Shown here: in pieces, positions 52,890-60,334 of the stretch | Numbering within the stretch: position 1 is the first letter of the stretch | Layout of the letters: every line of letters begins with the position of its first letter | Source of the DNA: Candidatus Saccharimonadota bacterium | GTDB lineage: Bacteria > Patescibacteriota > Saccharimonadia > Saccharimonadales > Saccharimonadaceae | Direction: 5' to 3' | Length of the DNA: 64,000 nt | NCBI GenBank assembly: GCA_017514805.1 | Contig: JAFWIP010000002.1 | Location: 1 to 64,000, forward strand | Notes under the pieces: model-generated | Seen by the model: the letters and a program-made list of their open reading frames with translations, nothing else | Told to the model about the DNA's origin: nothing | The model's database searches: none | Program-made: the position numbers and the translations under genes

Positions 52890-53078
52890 TTAATACTCTC
52901 TAGACTTGTTCGAGTCCACTTTCTCATCATCTTCATCATCATTAAATTCGTCAAAGTTCCAACCGTTATCGTAATTTTCGCCATACTTATCAACAAGGGA
53001 ATTATCATAATCGTCAGGCAGCTCGCGACACCACTCAGATTTAGTACCAGGAATTTTTCTTTTTTCGCCGCTCCCCAT
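52890..53078 (-). CDS. Hypothetical acidic 62-residue protein
   Basis: The ATG is preceded by AAAGGAG at good spacing and by a TATGCTAGAAT promoter. The protein is very acidic, with Asp/Glu/Asn runs such as NDDEDDE, one Cys, and several Trp and Tyr. No family is recognised. The mimicry of nucleic acid by such acidic proteins is known but not shown here. It is a monocistronic unit that converges on the wall-hydrolase operon. Confidence 0.5.
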   Translation of the reverse strand: MGSGEKRKIPGTKSEWCRELPDDYDNSLVDKYGENYDNGWNFDEFNDDEDDEKVDSNKSREY

Positions 53079-53130
53079 ATCAGTCTCCTTTAACTAAGTT
53101 ACTGTCTTCATTCTAGCATAACGCAACCAA

Positions 53131-53162
53131 CAAAAAGCACCCTATAAATAGAGTGCTTTTTG
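53131..53162. terminator. Terminator of tRNA-Arg
   Basis: CAAAAAGCAC/GTGCTTTTTG stem 20 nt downstream of the tRNA on the minus strand. Confidence 0.75.
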
Positions 53163-53181
53163 TTTTAGATTTCAAATTGAA

Positions 53182-53258
53182 TGGTATGCCCGATACGATT
53201 CGAACGTACGACCTTTAGCTCCGCAAGCTAACGCTCTATCCAGCTGAGCTACGGGCAC
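53182..53258 (-). tRNA. tRNA-Arg(GCG)
   Basis: A 77 nt tRNA with acceptor GTGCCCG/CGGGCAT (first pair G-T), anticodon stem-loop TTAGCTTGCGGAGCTAA, thus anticodon GCG, T loop TTCGAATC and encoded CCA. Most bacteria use ACG with inosine instead. Confidence 0.93.
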
Positions 53259-53435
53259 ATATAGATAGAAATCTAAAAATCTAAATACTGTGGATCAATA
53301 TACGCCAGTGAGTATCTTACGAACGTAAAACGCCCAAAGGACGCATATTTCCACCGTTCAAAGATTAAACGAACGTCGCGCCAGCAAAAGCAAAACGTGA
53401 TAAACGGTATTATAGCACATTTTCTTAAGAAATGA

Positions 53436-53441
53436 TATACT
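53436..53441 (+). promoter_or_regulatory. -10 box TATACT for the pseudo-MurE gene, leaderless
   Basis: TGATATACT (extended -10) ends exactly 6 nt before the ATG at 53448. Confidence 0.65.
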
Positions 53442-53447
53442 TTATTT

Positions 53448-54179
53448 ATGGCAGATAAGCAGAAGAAATCCGGACTCAAACCAAAACTTCAAAAAGCCAA
53501 GGCAAAATTCTTTAAAACTTACTACAGCAACCCTGCAAAAGATTTAAAGATTATTGTCACTACTGGCGCAAACGGGCGGGATATCACTGCGCATTACTTA
53601 CAAGAGATCCTAAAAGGTCGCGACAAGCGCACGGGCCTCGTAATCAACCCAAAAAGCACCTCAGATCTCTATAAACAATTATTCAAGATTTGGAAGACTG
53701 GCACCGATTATGCCGTCGTCTCGGCTAATAGCCACGCCCTCGCTAATCATCTATTCTATGGCATGCCAATCTATGCCGCCGTCATTACCGACGATATCAA
53801 TAGCTCTTCTATTGACTCTCAATCGGATGACGAGCGCGCCATTCTATTCAACACAAAGCCAGACTTCAGCATTCTTAATCGCGATGATTCGAATTATCGT
53901 ATCTTCGTTGAATACCCGAGCAAAACCGCAACTTTCTCTTACGGCAATGATCGCAGCGCCGATCTAAAAGTTACCCCAGGCAAGATTTATAAGATGGGCG
54001 CCGAAGCTACTCTTACCTACAACAGTGAACGTTTCGAAGTAGCTACCTATGTTACTGACCCAGCCGCTAGCTTATATATGGGCGCCGCTGCCATGACCGC
54101 TTTTGCTCTCGGTTTTAAATCCGAAGAAATCGTCGACGGCATCGCAAACTACGAACCAAAACAACCAGCAGAGAAATGA
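53448..54179 (+). CDS. Degenerate MurE-like Mur ligase central domain
   Basis: A 243-residue protein that aligns with the central domain of Mur ligases and of the MurE at 55901-57148. VTTGANGRDITAHYL matches VTGTNGKTTT, but the Walker A Lys-Thr is changed to Arg-Asp. VVSANSHALANHLFYGMPIYAAVITDD matches VLELTSHALAQHRDLGIPIEIAVMTNV. The C-terminal ligase domain and the N-terminal substrate domain are missing. ATP-dependent ligation is therefore unlikely. It could be a regulator or partner of MurE, or a binding protein for a wall precursor. It overlaps the next gene by 4 bp and has a leaderless promoter. Confidence 0.75.
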   Translation: MADKQKKSGLKPKLQKAKAKFFKTYYSNPAKDLKIIVTTGANGRDITAHYLQEILKGRDKRTGLVINPKSTSDLYKQLFKIWKTGTDYAVVSANSHALANHLFYGMPIYAAVITDDINSSSIDSQSDDERAILFNTKPDFSILNRDDSNYRIFVEYPSKTATFSYGNDRSADLKVTPGKIYKMGAEATLTYNSERFEVATYVTDPAASLYMGAAAMTAFALGFKSEEIVDGIANYEPKQPAEK

Positions 54180-55027
54180 TCAATCAAAAACTCCTAGTAT
54201 CAGGCGCAGACTTTTTTGCGGACGAATTCGAAATCAATCCTTACTACAATAAGGAGCAAATTGACGTTAAAAAAGCTTGTGCCGAACATGCCGAAATCCT
54301 TAAGTGTTTTGAGCAAGCTGGCATCGAACTAATAAAAGTTGCAGCACCAGAAGGCTGCCAAGATGGCGTATATACCGCTAACTGGGCTCTCATCAAAGAC
54401 GGCGTCGCCATCATGTCTCGCCTTCCAGAAGCTCGAAAAGCCGAGGAGCCTTACGCTAAGGCCCAGCTTCAATCCCTCGGCTATAAATGCTATGACGCAC
54501 CAAAAGACCTTCTATTCTCAGGGCAGGGAGATTCTCTTCGCTGTGGCAAATATCTTTTTGCTGGCCGCGGCTATCGCTCCGAACCAGCCGCTCAGGCTTT
54601 CGCCGCTAAGACACTCGGCCTAGAACTTATTCAACTTCATACAAAACCGCAGCTAAACCCAGATGGCACCGAGCATATCAATCCGTTCACTAATCATGCC
54701 GATAGCTTCTAGTACGACCTCGATCTCGCACTCTCGATTATCGACGATCACACCATCGCTTACTGCCCAATGGCTTTCGATGACGCCTCGCGCGCTCAAC
54801 TCGAAGCCATTAACGACCTAGACAAAATCATCGTCGATTTCAACGAATGCACGGAGGGCTTTGCCTGCAATCTCGTCAGTACCGGCAAACATGTCATTAT
54901 GTCTAACAAAGCACCAAAACTTCAAGCTGAACTTGAAGCACGCGGCCTCACTTGCCTCACCCCAAATGTCACCGAATTAAAGAAGGGTGGCGGCTATATT
55001 CGTTGCGTTAGCCTATGGCTAAGTTAG
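54176..55027 (+). pseudogene. Amidinotransferase / dimethylarginine dimethylaminohydrolase-like gene interrupted by TAG
   Basis: One frame of 283 sense codons is broken only by a TAG at 54710-54712. The first part (178 residues) has PEGCQDGVYTANWALI and LFSGQGDSLRCGKYLFAG, typical of the DDAH/arginine deiminase fold. After the TAG the frame goes on as YDLDLALSIIDD, FNECTEGFACNLV and GGGYIRCVSLWL, which holds the expected catalytic Cys. TAG could derive from TAC (Tyr) by one base. So this is a nonsense mutation, a base-calling error or a recoded codon. If only the first part is made, the active Cys is lost. It may act on arginine or a guanidino compound. It overlaps the pseudo-MurE gene by 4 bp. 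Confidence 0.75.
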
Positions 55028-55084
55028 TAATTTTAAGCTATAATTAAAGACAGTCTATAAATTAATCAACTAGGAGTGTTTTTT

Positions 55085-55858
55085 ATGAGCGAAAATGTTC
55101 TTGGTGCTAACAAAGCTCCAAAAACCGACAAAAAATCAAACGCCGGCATTATCGTTGCTATTATCGTAGCAGCCCTTATCATTGCAGGCGGCGTCGTCGC
55201 AGCTGTACTACTTATCCCACAGCTCACTAAAGGCGGCGACAATAATGGCGACAACAGCTCGCAAACCGCCGATAATAACGGTGGCGACAACAACGGTAGC
55301 AATGGCGGTAGCAGCGATAAGTATACTGATCCAGCTAAGGTTGACGATGCTTACTTCATTAAGATCGACGGCAAGAAGTACACCTTCCGCAGCAAGCTCT
55401 CCGACCTCAGCAAGTCTGGCTACGAAGTCAACAGCAAAGTCAAAGACGAAAAGGTTCCTGCTGGTAAATATATGATCATGATCGGCGGTGGCTACCTCAC
55501 AAACAAAGAGAACGACACCGACTTCAAGGTCACTCCATACAACGATTCCAGCGACGATACTACCTTCCCAAATGCTATGCTTGGTAGTGTCACTATCAGC
55601 GACTCTTATGATAAAGACGAGCAAGCTATCCTTGAAAAGATCGAATTCTACGGTGGCATCCATCTCGGTAGTAGCCGCGAAGAGCTCATCGAGGTCTTTG
55701 GCGAACCAAGCGAATCCAAAGAATACGACAACTACAAGGGCGGCAAGTACGAAAAGATCGAATTCCAGGCCAAGACTTGGAAGGAATTCGAATTCCAGGT
55801 TGAAGACGGCAAGGTTACCGAAATGACCTGGACCAACTACGGCAAGCTCAACCGCTAA
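55085..55858 (+). CDS. Membrane-anchored extracytoplasmic protein, 257 residues
   Basis: The ATG at 55085 follows AGGAG at 8 nt; a GTG three codons before it is less likely. Residues 1-18 are basic, residues 20-45 form the membrane helix, and 50-80 form an Asn/Gly/Asp/Ser-rich linker. The rest is a compact alpha/beta domain beginning at DDAYFIKIDGKKYTF, with GGIHLGSSREELIEVFGEP near the end, which resembles small SmpA/OmlA-like or DUF4309-type folds with a helix-strand repeat. No enzyme motif is visible. A terminator follows, so it is a single-gene unit. Confidence 0.6.
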   Translation: MSENVLGANKAPKTDKKSNAGIIVAIIVAALIIAGGVVAAVLLIPQLTKGGDNNGDNSSQTADNNGGDNNGSNGGSSDKYTDPAKVDDAYFIKIDGKKYTFRSKLSDLSKSGYEVNSKVKDEKVPAGKYMIMIGGGYLTNKENDTDFKVTPYNDSSDDTTFPNAMLGSVTISDSYDKDEQAILEKIEFYGGIHLGSSREELIEVFGEPSESKEYDNYKGGKYEKIEFQAKTWKEFEFQVEDGKVTEMTWTNYGKLNR

Positions 55859-55871
55859 AGATTAGTCCAAC

Positions 55872-55902
55872 AAAAATATCTCCCATAAGGGAGATATTTT
55901 TT
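55872..55902. terminator. Bidirectional intrinsic terminator
   Basis: AAAAATATCTCCC/GGGAGATATTTTT stem between converging genes. Confidence 0.88.
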
Positions 55903-57148
55903 ATATCTTTTTCAAAGCTTTCTTTATTTCGTCTAGCTCATAATAATCGTGAGCACCGTCTGCACGCTCAATCGTCTTCTCGTTGCCTTTGCCGAGGAAG
56001 AGCACTGTATCGCCTTTCTTAGCCATCTTGCAGCACTCTAGAATCGCGCTAGGACGATCATGCACCATGATGAGATCTTTACCATCTTTCTTACCACTCT
56101 TGCGCGCACCAGCCGCAATCATTTCAAGAATCTCTTCTCCTGGCGTGTCGCGATCATCTTCCTCAGTTAGCACGACAATATCGGCATACTTACCAGCAAT
56201 TTCCCCCATCGGCTCACGCTTCGACGGATCACGTCTACCGCCAGCCGAACCAAACATTACGATCAATCGACCTTCGGTCGCCTTTTTCATATCTGGCAAT
56301 AGTTTTTCGAAGGCATCAGGCGTATGAGCGTAATCCATAATTGCCGTAAACTTCTGCTTACCATCAATCTTTACCATGCGACCTTCTACCTCGGTTAGCG
56401 CATAAATGCCATCCACAATTTGTTTATCGCTCAGGCCCAAGCGACGCCCAACCGCAACGCAGGCTAGGGAATTAGAAACATTAAATTGTCCGGCAATCCT
56501 CGTCTTTACTTTTAGTCCATCATCAAGCTCATATTCTACACCGTCTGGACGAAGCTTAACCTTCTTTGCGCGCAAATCACCGCCCTTAATTCCATAAGTC
56601 GCATACTCAGAAACATCCTTCTCAAAGAACTCCGCCGAAGGATCATCAGCATTAATAATGCCATACTTTGCCTTTTTAAACATCTTGCGCTTCGCGTCAC
56701 GATAACGTTCGAAGGTCTTATGGTAATCTAGATGTTCATGCGTCACATTCGTCATTACCGCAATCTCAATCGGAATACCCAAATCTCTATGCTGTGCCAA
56801 AGCATGGCTCGTCAGCTCTAATACTAGATATTTTGCGCCAGAATCGACAATTGTCTTAATGCGTTTATTCAATAAACTAACATCAACTGTCGTCATATGT
56901 TCTTTTTGTTCATGAATCTCGTCAACACCCCAACCAACCGTCGTCATTACGCCTGCCTTGTAACCAGCGTGGTTTAGCATCTTCCAAATCATAAACGATG
57001 TCGTCGTTTTGCCATTCGTGCCAGTAACGCCAATTACTGTAATCTTACGCCCAGGAAAACCTTTCAACGTACCAAATAATATCGATTTACCAATATGATA
57101 AGGAACAACTGCCGAATCATAAAACGGAATTTTTTCTTTCATACCCAT
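55901..57148 (-). CDS. murE: UDP-N-acetylmuramyl-tripeptide synthetase MurE (no N-terminal domain)
   Basis: A 415-residue Mur ligase that adds the third amino acid to UDP-MurNAc-dipeptide. VIGVTGTNGKTTTSFMIW is the ATP site, VLELTSHALAQHR and TNVTHEHLDYH follow, then AGQFNVSNSLACVAVG, EGRMVKI, DYAHTPDAFEKLL and FGSAGGRRDPSKREPMG of the C-terminal domain. The amino-acid motif that reads DNPR in meso-diaminopimelate enzymes is DDRDTPGEEI here, so the residue added is unclear. The N-terminal uridine-binding domain is shortened. Its ATG is leaderless. Confidence 0.9.
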   Translation of the reverse strand: MGMKEKIPFYDSAVVPYHIGKSILFGTLKGFPGRKITVIGVTGTNGKTTTSFMIWKMLNHAGYKAGVMTTVGWGVDEIHEQKEHMTTVDVSLLNKRIKTIVDSGAKYLVLELTSHALAQHRDLGIPIEIAVMTNVTHEHLDYHKTFERYRDAKRKMFKKAKYGIINADDPSAEFFEKDVSEYATYGIKGGDLRAKKVKLRPDGVEYELDDGLKVKTRIAGQFNVSNSLACVAVGRRLGLSDKQIVDGIYALTEVEGRMVKIDGKQKFTAIMDYAHTPDAFEKLLPDMKKATEGRLIVMFGSAGGRRDPSKREPMGEIAGKYADIVVLTEEDDRDTPGEEILEMIAAGARKSGKKDGKDLIMVHDRPSAILECCKMAKKGDTVLFLGKGNEKTIERADGAHDYYELDEIKKALKKI

Positions 57149-57154
57149 ACAACA

Positions 57155-57160
57155 ATTTTA
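57155..57160 (-). promoter_or_regulatory. -10 box TAAAAT for murE, leaderless
   Basis: Minus-strand TAAAAT ends exactly 6 nt before the first ATG at 57148. Confidence 0.65.
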
Positions 57161-57234
57161 ACACTTATTAATCCCATGTTATACTCTATAAAAGTCACCA
57201 TGTTTTTTGTTCTTTTCAGAGAGGAGTGATATAT

Positions 57235-57681
57235 GTGCAAATTAAAAAGTATCTCATTTGGTTATCGCCATCAATCTGGTTCGGACTAACTATTTTCCTA
57301 ACCATCCAAAACGGCGAATCTAGCGGGAAGCTCTCACTTTATCTCGCCGAAAAAATCTGCTCCACGTTAAATATCCAAGATATTTACATTACGGAAGTAA
57401 TCCTGCGCGACTGCGCCCATTTTGGCATTCATCTCGTATTAGCCTTACTAACGATGATTGCCACCTATTACGACAACCTAGATCCATTCTATGACGCAAT
57501 TATTTCATTATTGCTCTGTATAATAATTGGAATCACTGACGAACTGGCTCAAATCGTAATACCTGGACGCTCCTTCGAGCTCGTAGATATACTTCGCAAC
57601 ACCGTTGGTATACTTACTGGCGCAGTAATCTTTCATCTTTTTTACAGCGTAAAATGCTGCTCTAAAGCCGCCCATCACTAA
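57235..57681 (+). CDS. VanZ-family membrane protein
   Basis: A 148-residue protein. GTG 57235 lies 8 nt after GGAG; another GTG lies three codons earlier. An ATG at 57233 is in another frame and gives only a short peptide. Four membrane segments (about 4-24, 60-80, 90-108, 118-138) and the family residues in LRDCAHFGIHLVLALL and GITDELAQIVIPGRSFELVDILRNTVG match VanZ, known from teicoplanin resistance and from small envelope proteins. The charged DELxQ...R..D motif could be functional. The role is unknown; the neighbour is MurE. Confidence 0.85.
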   Translation: MQIKKYLIWLSPSIWFGLTIFLTIQNGESSGKLSLYLAEKICSTLNIQDIYITEVILRDCAHFGIHLVLALLTMIATYYDNLDPFYDAIISLLLCIIIGITDELAQIVIPGRSFELVDILRNTVGILTGAVIFHLFYSVKCCSKAAHH

Positions 57682-57696
57682 TCTGGGTGGCTTTTT
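57664..57696 (+). terminator. Intrinsic terminator after the VanZ gene
   Basis: AAAGCCGCCCA/TGGGTGGCTTT stem followed by TT and then the thyA copy 2 promoter region. Confidence 0.8.
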
Positions 57697-57725
57697 CTGA
57701 TACAATAGATACAAATGGAGGAACT

Positions 57726-58679
57726 ATGAGTAAATTCGACGATCAATATCTTGATCTCTGCGAAAAAATCTTGAAACACGGCGAACGCATCGTTAATTAC
57801 GCTACAACCGACAAGCGCAAAGACAGTGGCGCAAAAAGCAATATTCCAGATCACGCCGCCCAAGGCGCGCTACAGTCGGCCACAATTCGCCTTCCTCATC
57901 AGATTCTTCAATTTGACTTATCCGAGGAATTTCCAATTCTCACTACTAAATTCGTTGCCTTTAAAACAGCCGTCCTCGAAATGCTCTGGATTTATCAGCA
58001 GCAAAGCAATGACGTTCGCTGGCTTCATGATCGCGGTATCAAAATTTGGGACGAATGGGAAATTCCCGAAGACGGCAAGTATCAGGGCAGAGAATGGGAT
58101 CCAAAAGAATTTGCCCACACCATTGGCACTGCTTACGGCTGGATCGTTAAGCGCTATCAGCTCACTCAAAGTCTCATTGAAACCCTCAAGACTAACCCAG
58201 GCAACCGCCGTATGATCATGTCGCTCTGGCAAAACGAGTGGCTTCCGACCGCCGCTCTTCCTAGCTGCGTTTGGAATACGCAATGGCATGTATCAAAAGC
58301 CGATTCAGAAAAACCTCGCCTCAATATGATGGTCACCGTCCGCAGCAACGATGTTCCACTCGGCATGCCGTTTAATGTTGCTCAATATGCCGTTCTTTGT
58401 CACCTCATTGCTCAATCTGTCGGCATGGAGGCCGGCCAGATGACCTACGTCATCAATGACGCCCATATCTATGAAAACCAAATCGATGGCATCAAAGAGC
58501 AGCTCCGTCGCCGCGACGAAAAAATCGCGCAAGACGGCAAGCTATTCGATGCGCCAAAGCTTTGGATTAATCCAGACATTAAAGATTTCTTCAAATTTGA
58601 TAGTTCGAAAGAGCTCAAAGATATTAAGCTCATCGATTATCAGCACCAAGGCAAAATTAAAATGGATGTAACCGCCTAA
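57726..58679 (+). CDS. thyA: Thymidylate synthase, copy 2
   Basis: A 317-residue ThyA. The ATG at 57726 is fixed by GGAGG 4 nt upstream and a TACAAT box. LTTKFVAFKTAVLEMLWIY, the nucleophile Cys in LPSCVWNTQWHV, RSNDVPLGMPFNVAQYAVL and YVINDAHIYENQ are all standard. An insertion around residues 95-125 (DGKYQGREWDPKEF) is present. It differs strongly from copy 1 at 25.9 kb, so these are not a recent duplication. It overlaps the next gene, folA, at the stop codon. This pair looks like the native set. Confidence 0.95.
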   Translation: MSKFDDQYLDLCEKILKHGERIVNYATTDKRKDSGAKSNIPDHAAQGALQSATIRLPHQILQFDLSEEFPILTTKFVAFKTAVLEMLWIYQQQSNDVRWLHDRGIKIWDEWEIPEDGKYQGREWDPKEFAHTIGTAYGWIVKRYQLTQSLIETLKTNPGNRRMIMSLWQNEWLPTAALPSCVWNTQWHVSKADSEKPRLNMMVTVRSNDVPLGMPFNVAQYAVLCHLIAQSVGMEAGQMTYVINDAHIYENQIDGIKEQLRRRDEKIAQDGKLFDAPKLWINPDIKDFFKFDSSKELKDIKLIDYQHQGKIKMDVTA

Positions 58680-59161
58680 TGAGCTTCTCTTTAATCGCCG
58701 CAATCGGCCAAAATAACGAACTAGGTAAAAAAGGCGGCCTCGTCTTTAAAATTCCTGGCGATCTTAAATTCTTTAAAAAAGTCACCACTGGCCATCCAGT
58801 TTTTATGGGCCTCAATACTTGGCGTAGTCTTCCAGGTAAGCTTCCAAATCGCGAGCACTTTATTCTCACGCCAGACGCCAAAGACGTACCGGCCGACCTA
58901 AATGCTGTCACCGACTTAGATGCTTTTATTGCCAATCATAAGTCCGAAGATACTGAATATTTCGTAATCGGCGGCGGCATGGTCTATAAGCAAATGCTTC
59001 CACACTGCGACAAGCTCTACCTTACCGAAGTAAATGCAACTGACACTGAAGCCGATACTTTCTTTCCAGAGTTCGACCACTCTCTCTACAAAAGAGAAGT
59101 CCTCGCACATGGCGAGGACAATAACATCTCTTACGATCACGTACTCTATACTAAACTATAG
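58679..59161 (+). CDS. folA: Dihydrofolate reductase, copy 2
   Basis: A 160-residue DHFR that regenerates tetrahydrofolate. SLIAAIGQNNELGKKGGLVFKIPGDLKFFKK shows the catalytic Asp in IPGDLKFF. FMGLNTWRSLPGKLPNREH replaces the usual MGRKTWES, with Leu-Asn in place of Arg-Lys, and FVIGGGMVYKQML closes the cofactor site. The ATG overlaps the thyA stop codon (TAATG), so the two are translationally coupled. Unlike the copy 1 protein it keeps the acid needed for catalysis. Confidence 0.93.
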   Translation: MSFSLIAAIGQNNELGKKGGLVFKIPGDLKFFKKVTTGHPVFMGLNTWRSLPGKLPNREHFILTPDAKDVPADLNAVTDLDAFIANHKSEDTEYFVIGGGMVYKQMLPHCDKLYLTEVNATDTEADTFFPEFDHSLYKREVLAHGEDNNISYDHVLYTKL

Positions 59162-59776
59162 ATTCGTCGTATAACCGTCACTATCAACACAGTTCACTAA
59201 ACCGTGTAATACTTCTTTTTGCTGCTGAGAGAACTGGTCACAACCCATTTCGCTCTGGGTAGCCAAAATCTTCTTCCAAGAAGAACCGGACTTATTTTCC
59301 TTATACATATATAGATAGTAGCCACCAACTTCAGCATCTTCAACGGCGTTGCCGCCAGCAACAACATACTTGCCGTTCTCAGTCATCTGAAGCGTAATAT
59401 CAGTGAAATCTTTCAAACCTTCAGCCTGCTTTGCAGCACTCTTTAAGGAATCAAAATTAATATTTATAGTATCCGACGGAGTAGTATTAGTGCTCGTTTC
59501 CGTCGGCTCATTAGACGTATCACACTCCGTTTCAGTTGGCTCCGATTGTTTTTCTTCAAGCTCAGCAATGCGAGCATTCTTCTCGTCGACTTTCTTTTCT
59601 AAATCAGAAACTTTCGAATCGTCTTTATTAAAGAATAAAATACCGGCAAAAACACCGACGCCGATCAATAAAACAAGTGTAACGATTGAGCAAATCATCC
59701 ATCCTTTGCCACTTTTCTTTTTCTCTGGCGCTACTGGAGTCTGACCAGTCAAGCGAGCCTCAAAAGAGTCTTCCAT
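59156..59776 (-). CDS. Hypothetical single-pass protein with Thr/Ser/Glu linker
   Basis: A 206-residue protein. The N-terminal 24 residues are cytoplasmic, a membrane helix spans about 26-49, residues 53-76 form a short coiled coil (DLEKKVDEKNARIAELEEKQ), and an 80-105 linker is rich in Thr, Ser and Pro. The C-terminal domain has three Cys. No family is recognised. AAAGGA precedes the ATG. It overlaps the folA stop by 6 bp on the other strand. The layout matches the many small anchored proteins in this window. Confidence 0.6.
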   Translation of the reverse strand: MEDSFEARLTGQTPVAPEKKKSGKGWMICSIVTLVLLIGVGVFAGILFFNKDDSKVSDLEKKVDEKNARIAELEEKQSEPTETECDTSNEPTETSTNTTPSDTININFDSLKSAAKQAEGLKDFTDITLQMTENGKYVVAGGNAVEDAEVGGYYLYMYKENKSGSSWKKILATQSEMGCDQFSQQQKEVLHGLVNCVDSDGYTTNL

Positions 59777-59891
59777 AAAATCCTTTCTTATTAGTTGTTA
59801 TATATTATACGCTAATGCTTAACGCGCCGCAAAAATATCATTTTTTATGCTAAACTTAAATTAATATTAATTAAGCAAGGAACAATTATCC

Positions 59892-60278
59892 ATGCCAGAA
59901 AAAGAAGCAAAGAAGAATACTGGTCTTATCGCCGGTATCATCGGTGGCGTTGTTGCAGTAGTTGCAATCGTCGTCGTTATCGTTATCATTATCGCCAATG
60001 GCGGTAGCAAACTCTCCGGTAAATATAACGTCTACAGCATGAAGGAAGGTGACACTGAGATCACCGCAGAAATGCTCAAGACCTTCGGTATGGATGACGG
60101 CTACATCGAGTTCAAAGATGGCGGCAAAGGTACCATGAAGATCAACGGCCAAACCCAAGATTTCACATATGACGGCAATAAAATCACCGCTGACGGCGAA
60201 ACCAAGGAACTCAAGGTTGACGGCGACAAGGTTACCCTCGAACCAGCCGACGGTACTTCTATTACCTTCAAGAAATAA
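59892..60278 (+). CDS. Hypothetical small membrane-anchored protein with beta domain
   Basis: A 128-residue protein. A short basic N-terminus leads into a very hydrophobic helix at about 12-37 (rich in Val, Ile, Gly). The rest is a beta-rich domain of repeated GKYNVY, DGYIEFKDGGKGTMKING and DGNKITADGETKEL hairpins, a lipocalin-like or streptavidin-like pattern often seen in small bacterial surface proteins. AAGGAAC lies upstream as a ribosome site, with TAAACT as the box. A strong terminator follows. Function unknown. Confidence 0.6.
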   Translation: MPEKEAKKNTGLIAGIIGGVVAVVAIVVVIVIIIANGGSKLSGKYNVYSMKEGDTEITAEMLKTFGMDDGYIEFKDGGKGTMKINGQTQDFTYDGNKITADGETKELKVDGDKVTLEPADGTSITFKK

Positions 60279-60294
60279 TAATTATTTCTAAACA

Positions 60295-60325
60295 AAAAAC
60301 TCCTCCAATTCGGAGGAGTTTTTTG
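60295..60325. terminator. Bidirectional intrinsic terminator
   Basis: AAAACTCCTCC/GGAGGAGTTTT stem between converging genes. Confidence 0.85.
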
Positions 60326-60334
60326 ATTGCTTCA

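Noticed and set aside
53448-54179. UGA read as glycine (Gracilibacteria/SR1 code)
   Set aside because: Genes here end properly at TGA (pseudo-MurE; the 45-codon gene) and no in-frame TGA occurs in conserved genes.
54710-54712. General recoding of TAG in this organism
   Set aside because: Other genes, such as the surface protein ending at 1794 and gap at 19276, end at TAG in sensible places, so TAG is a normal stop.
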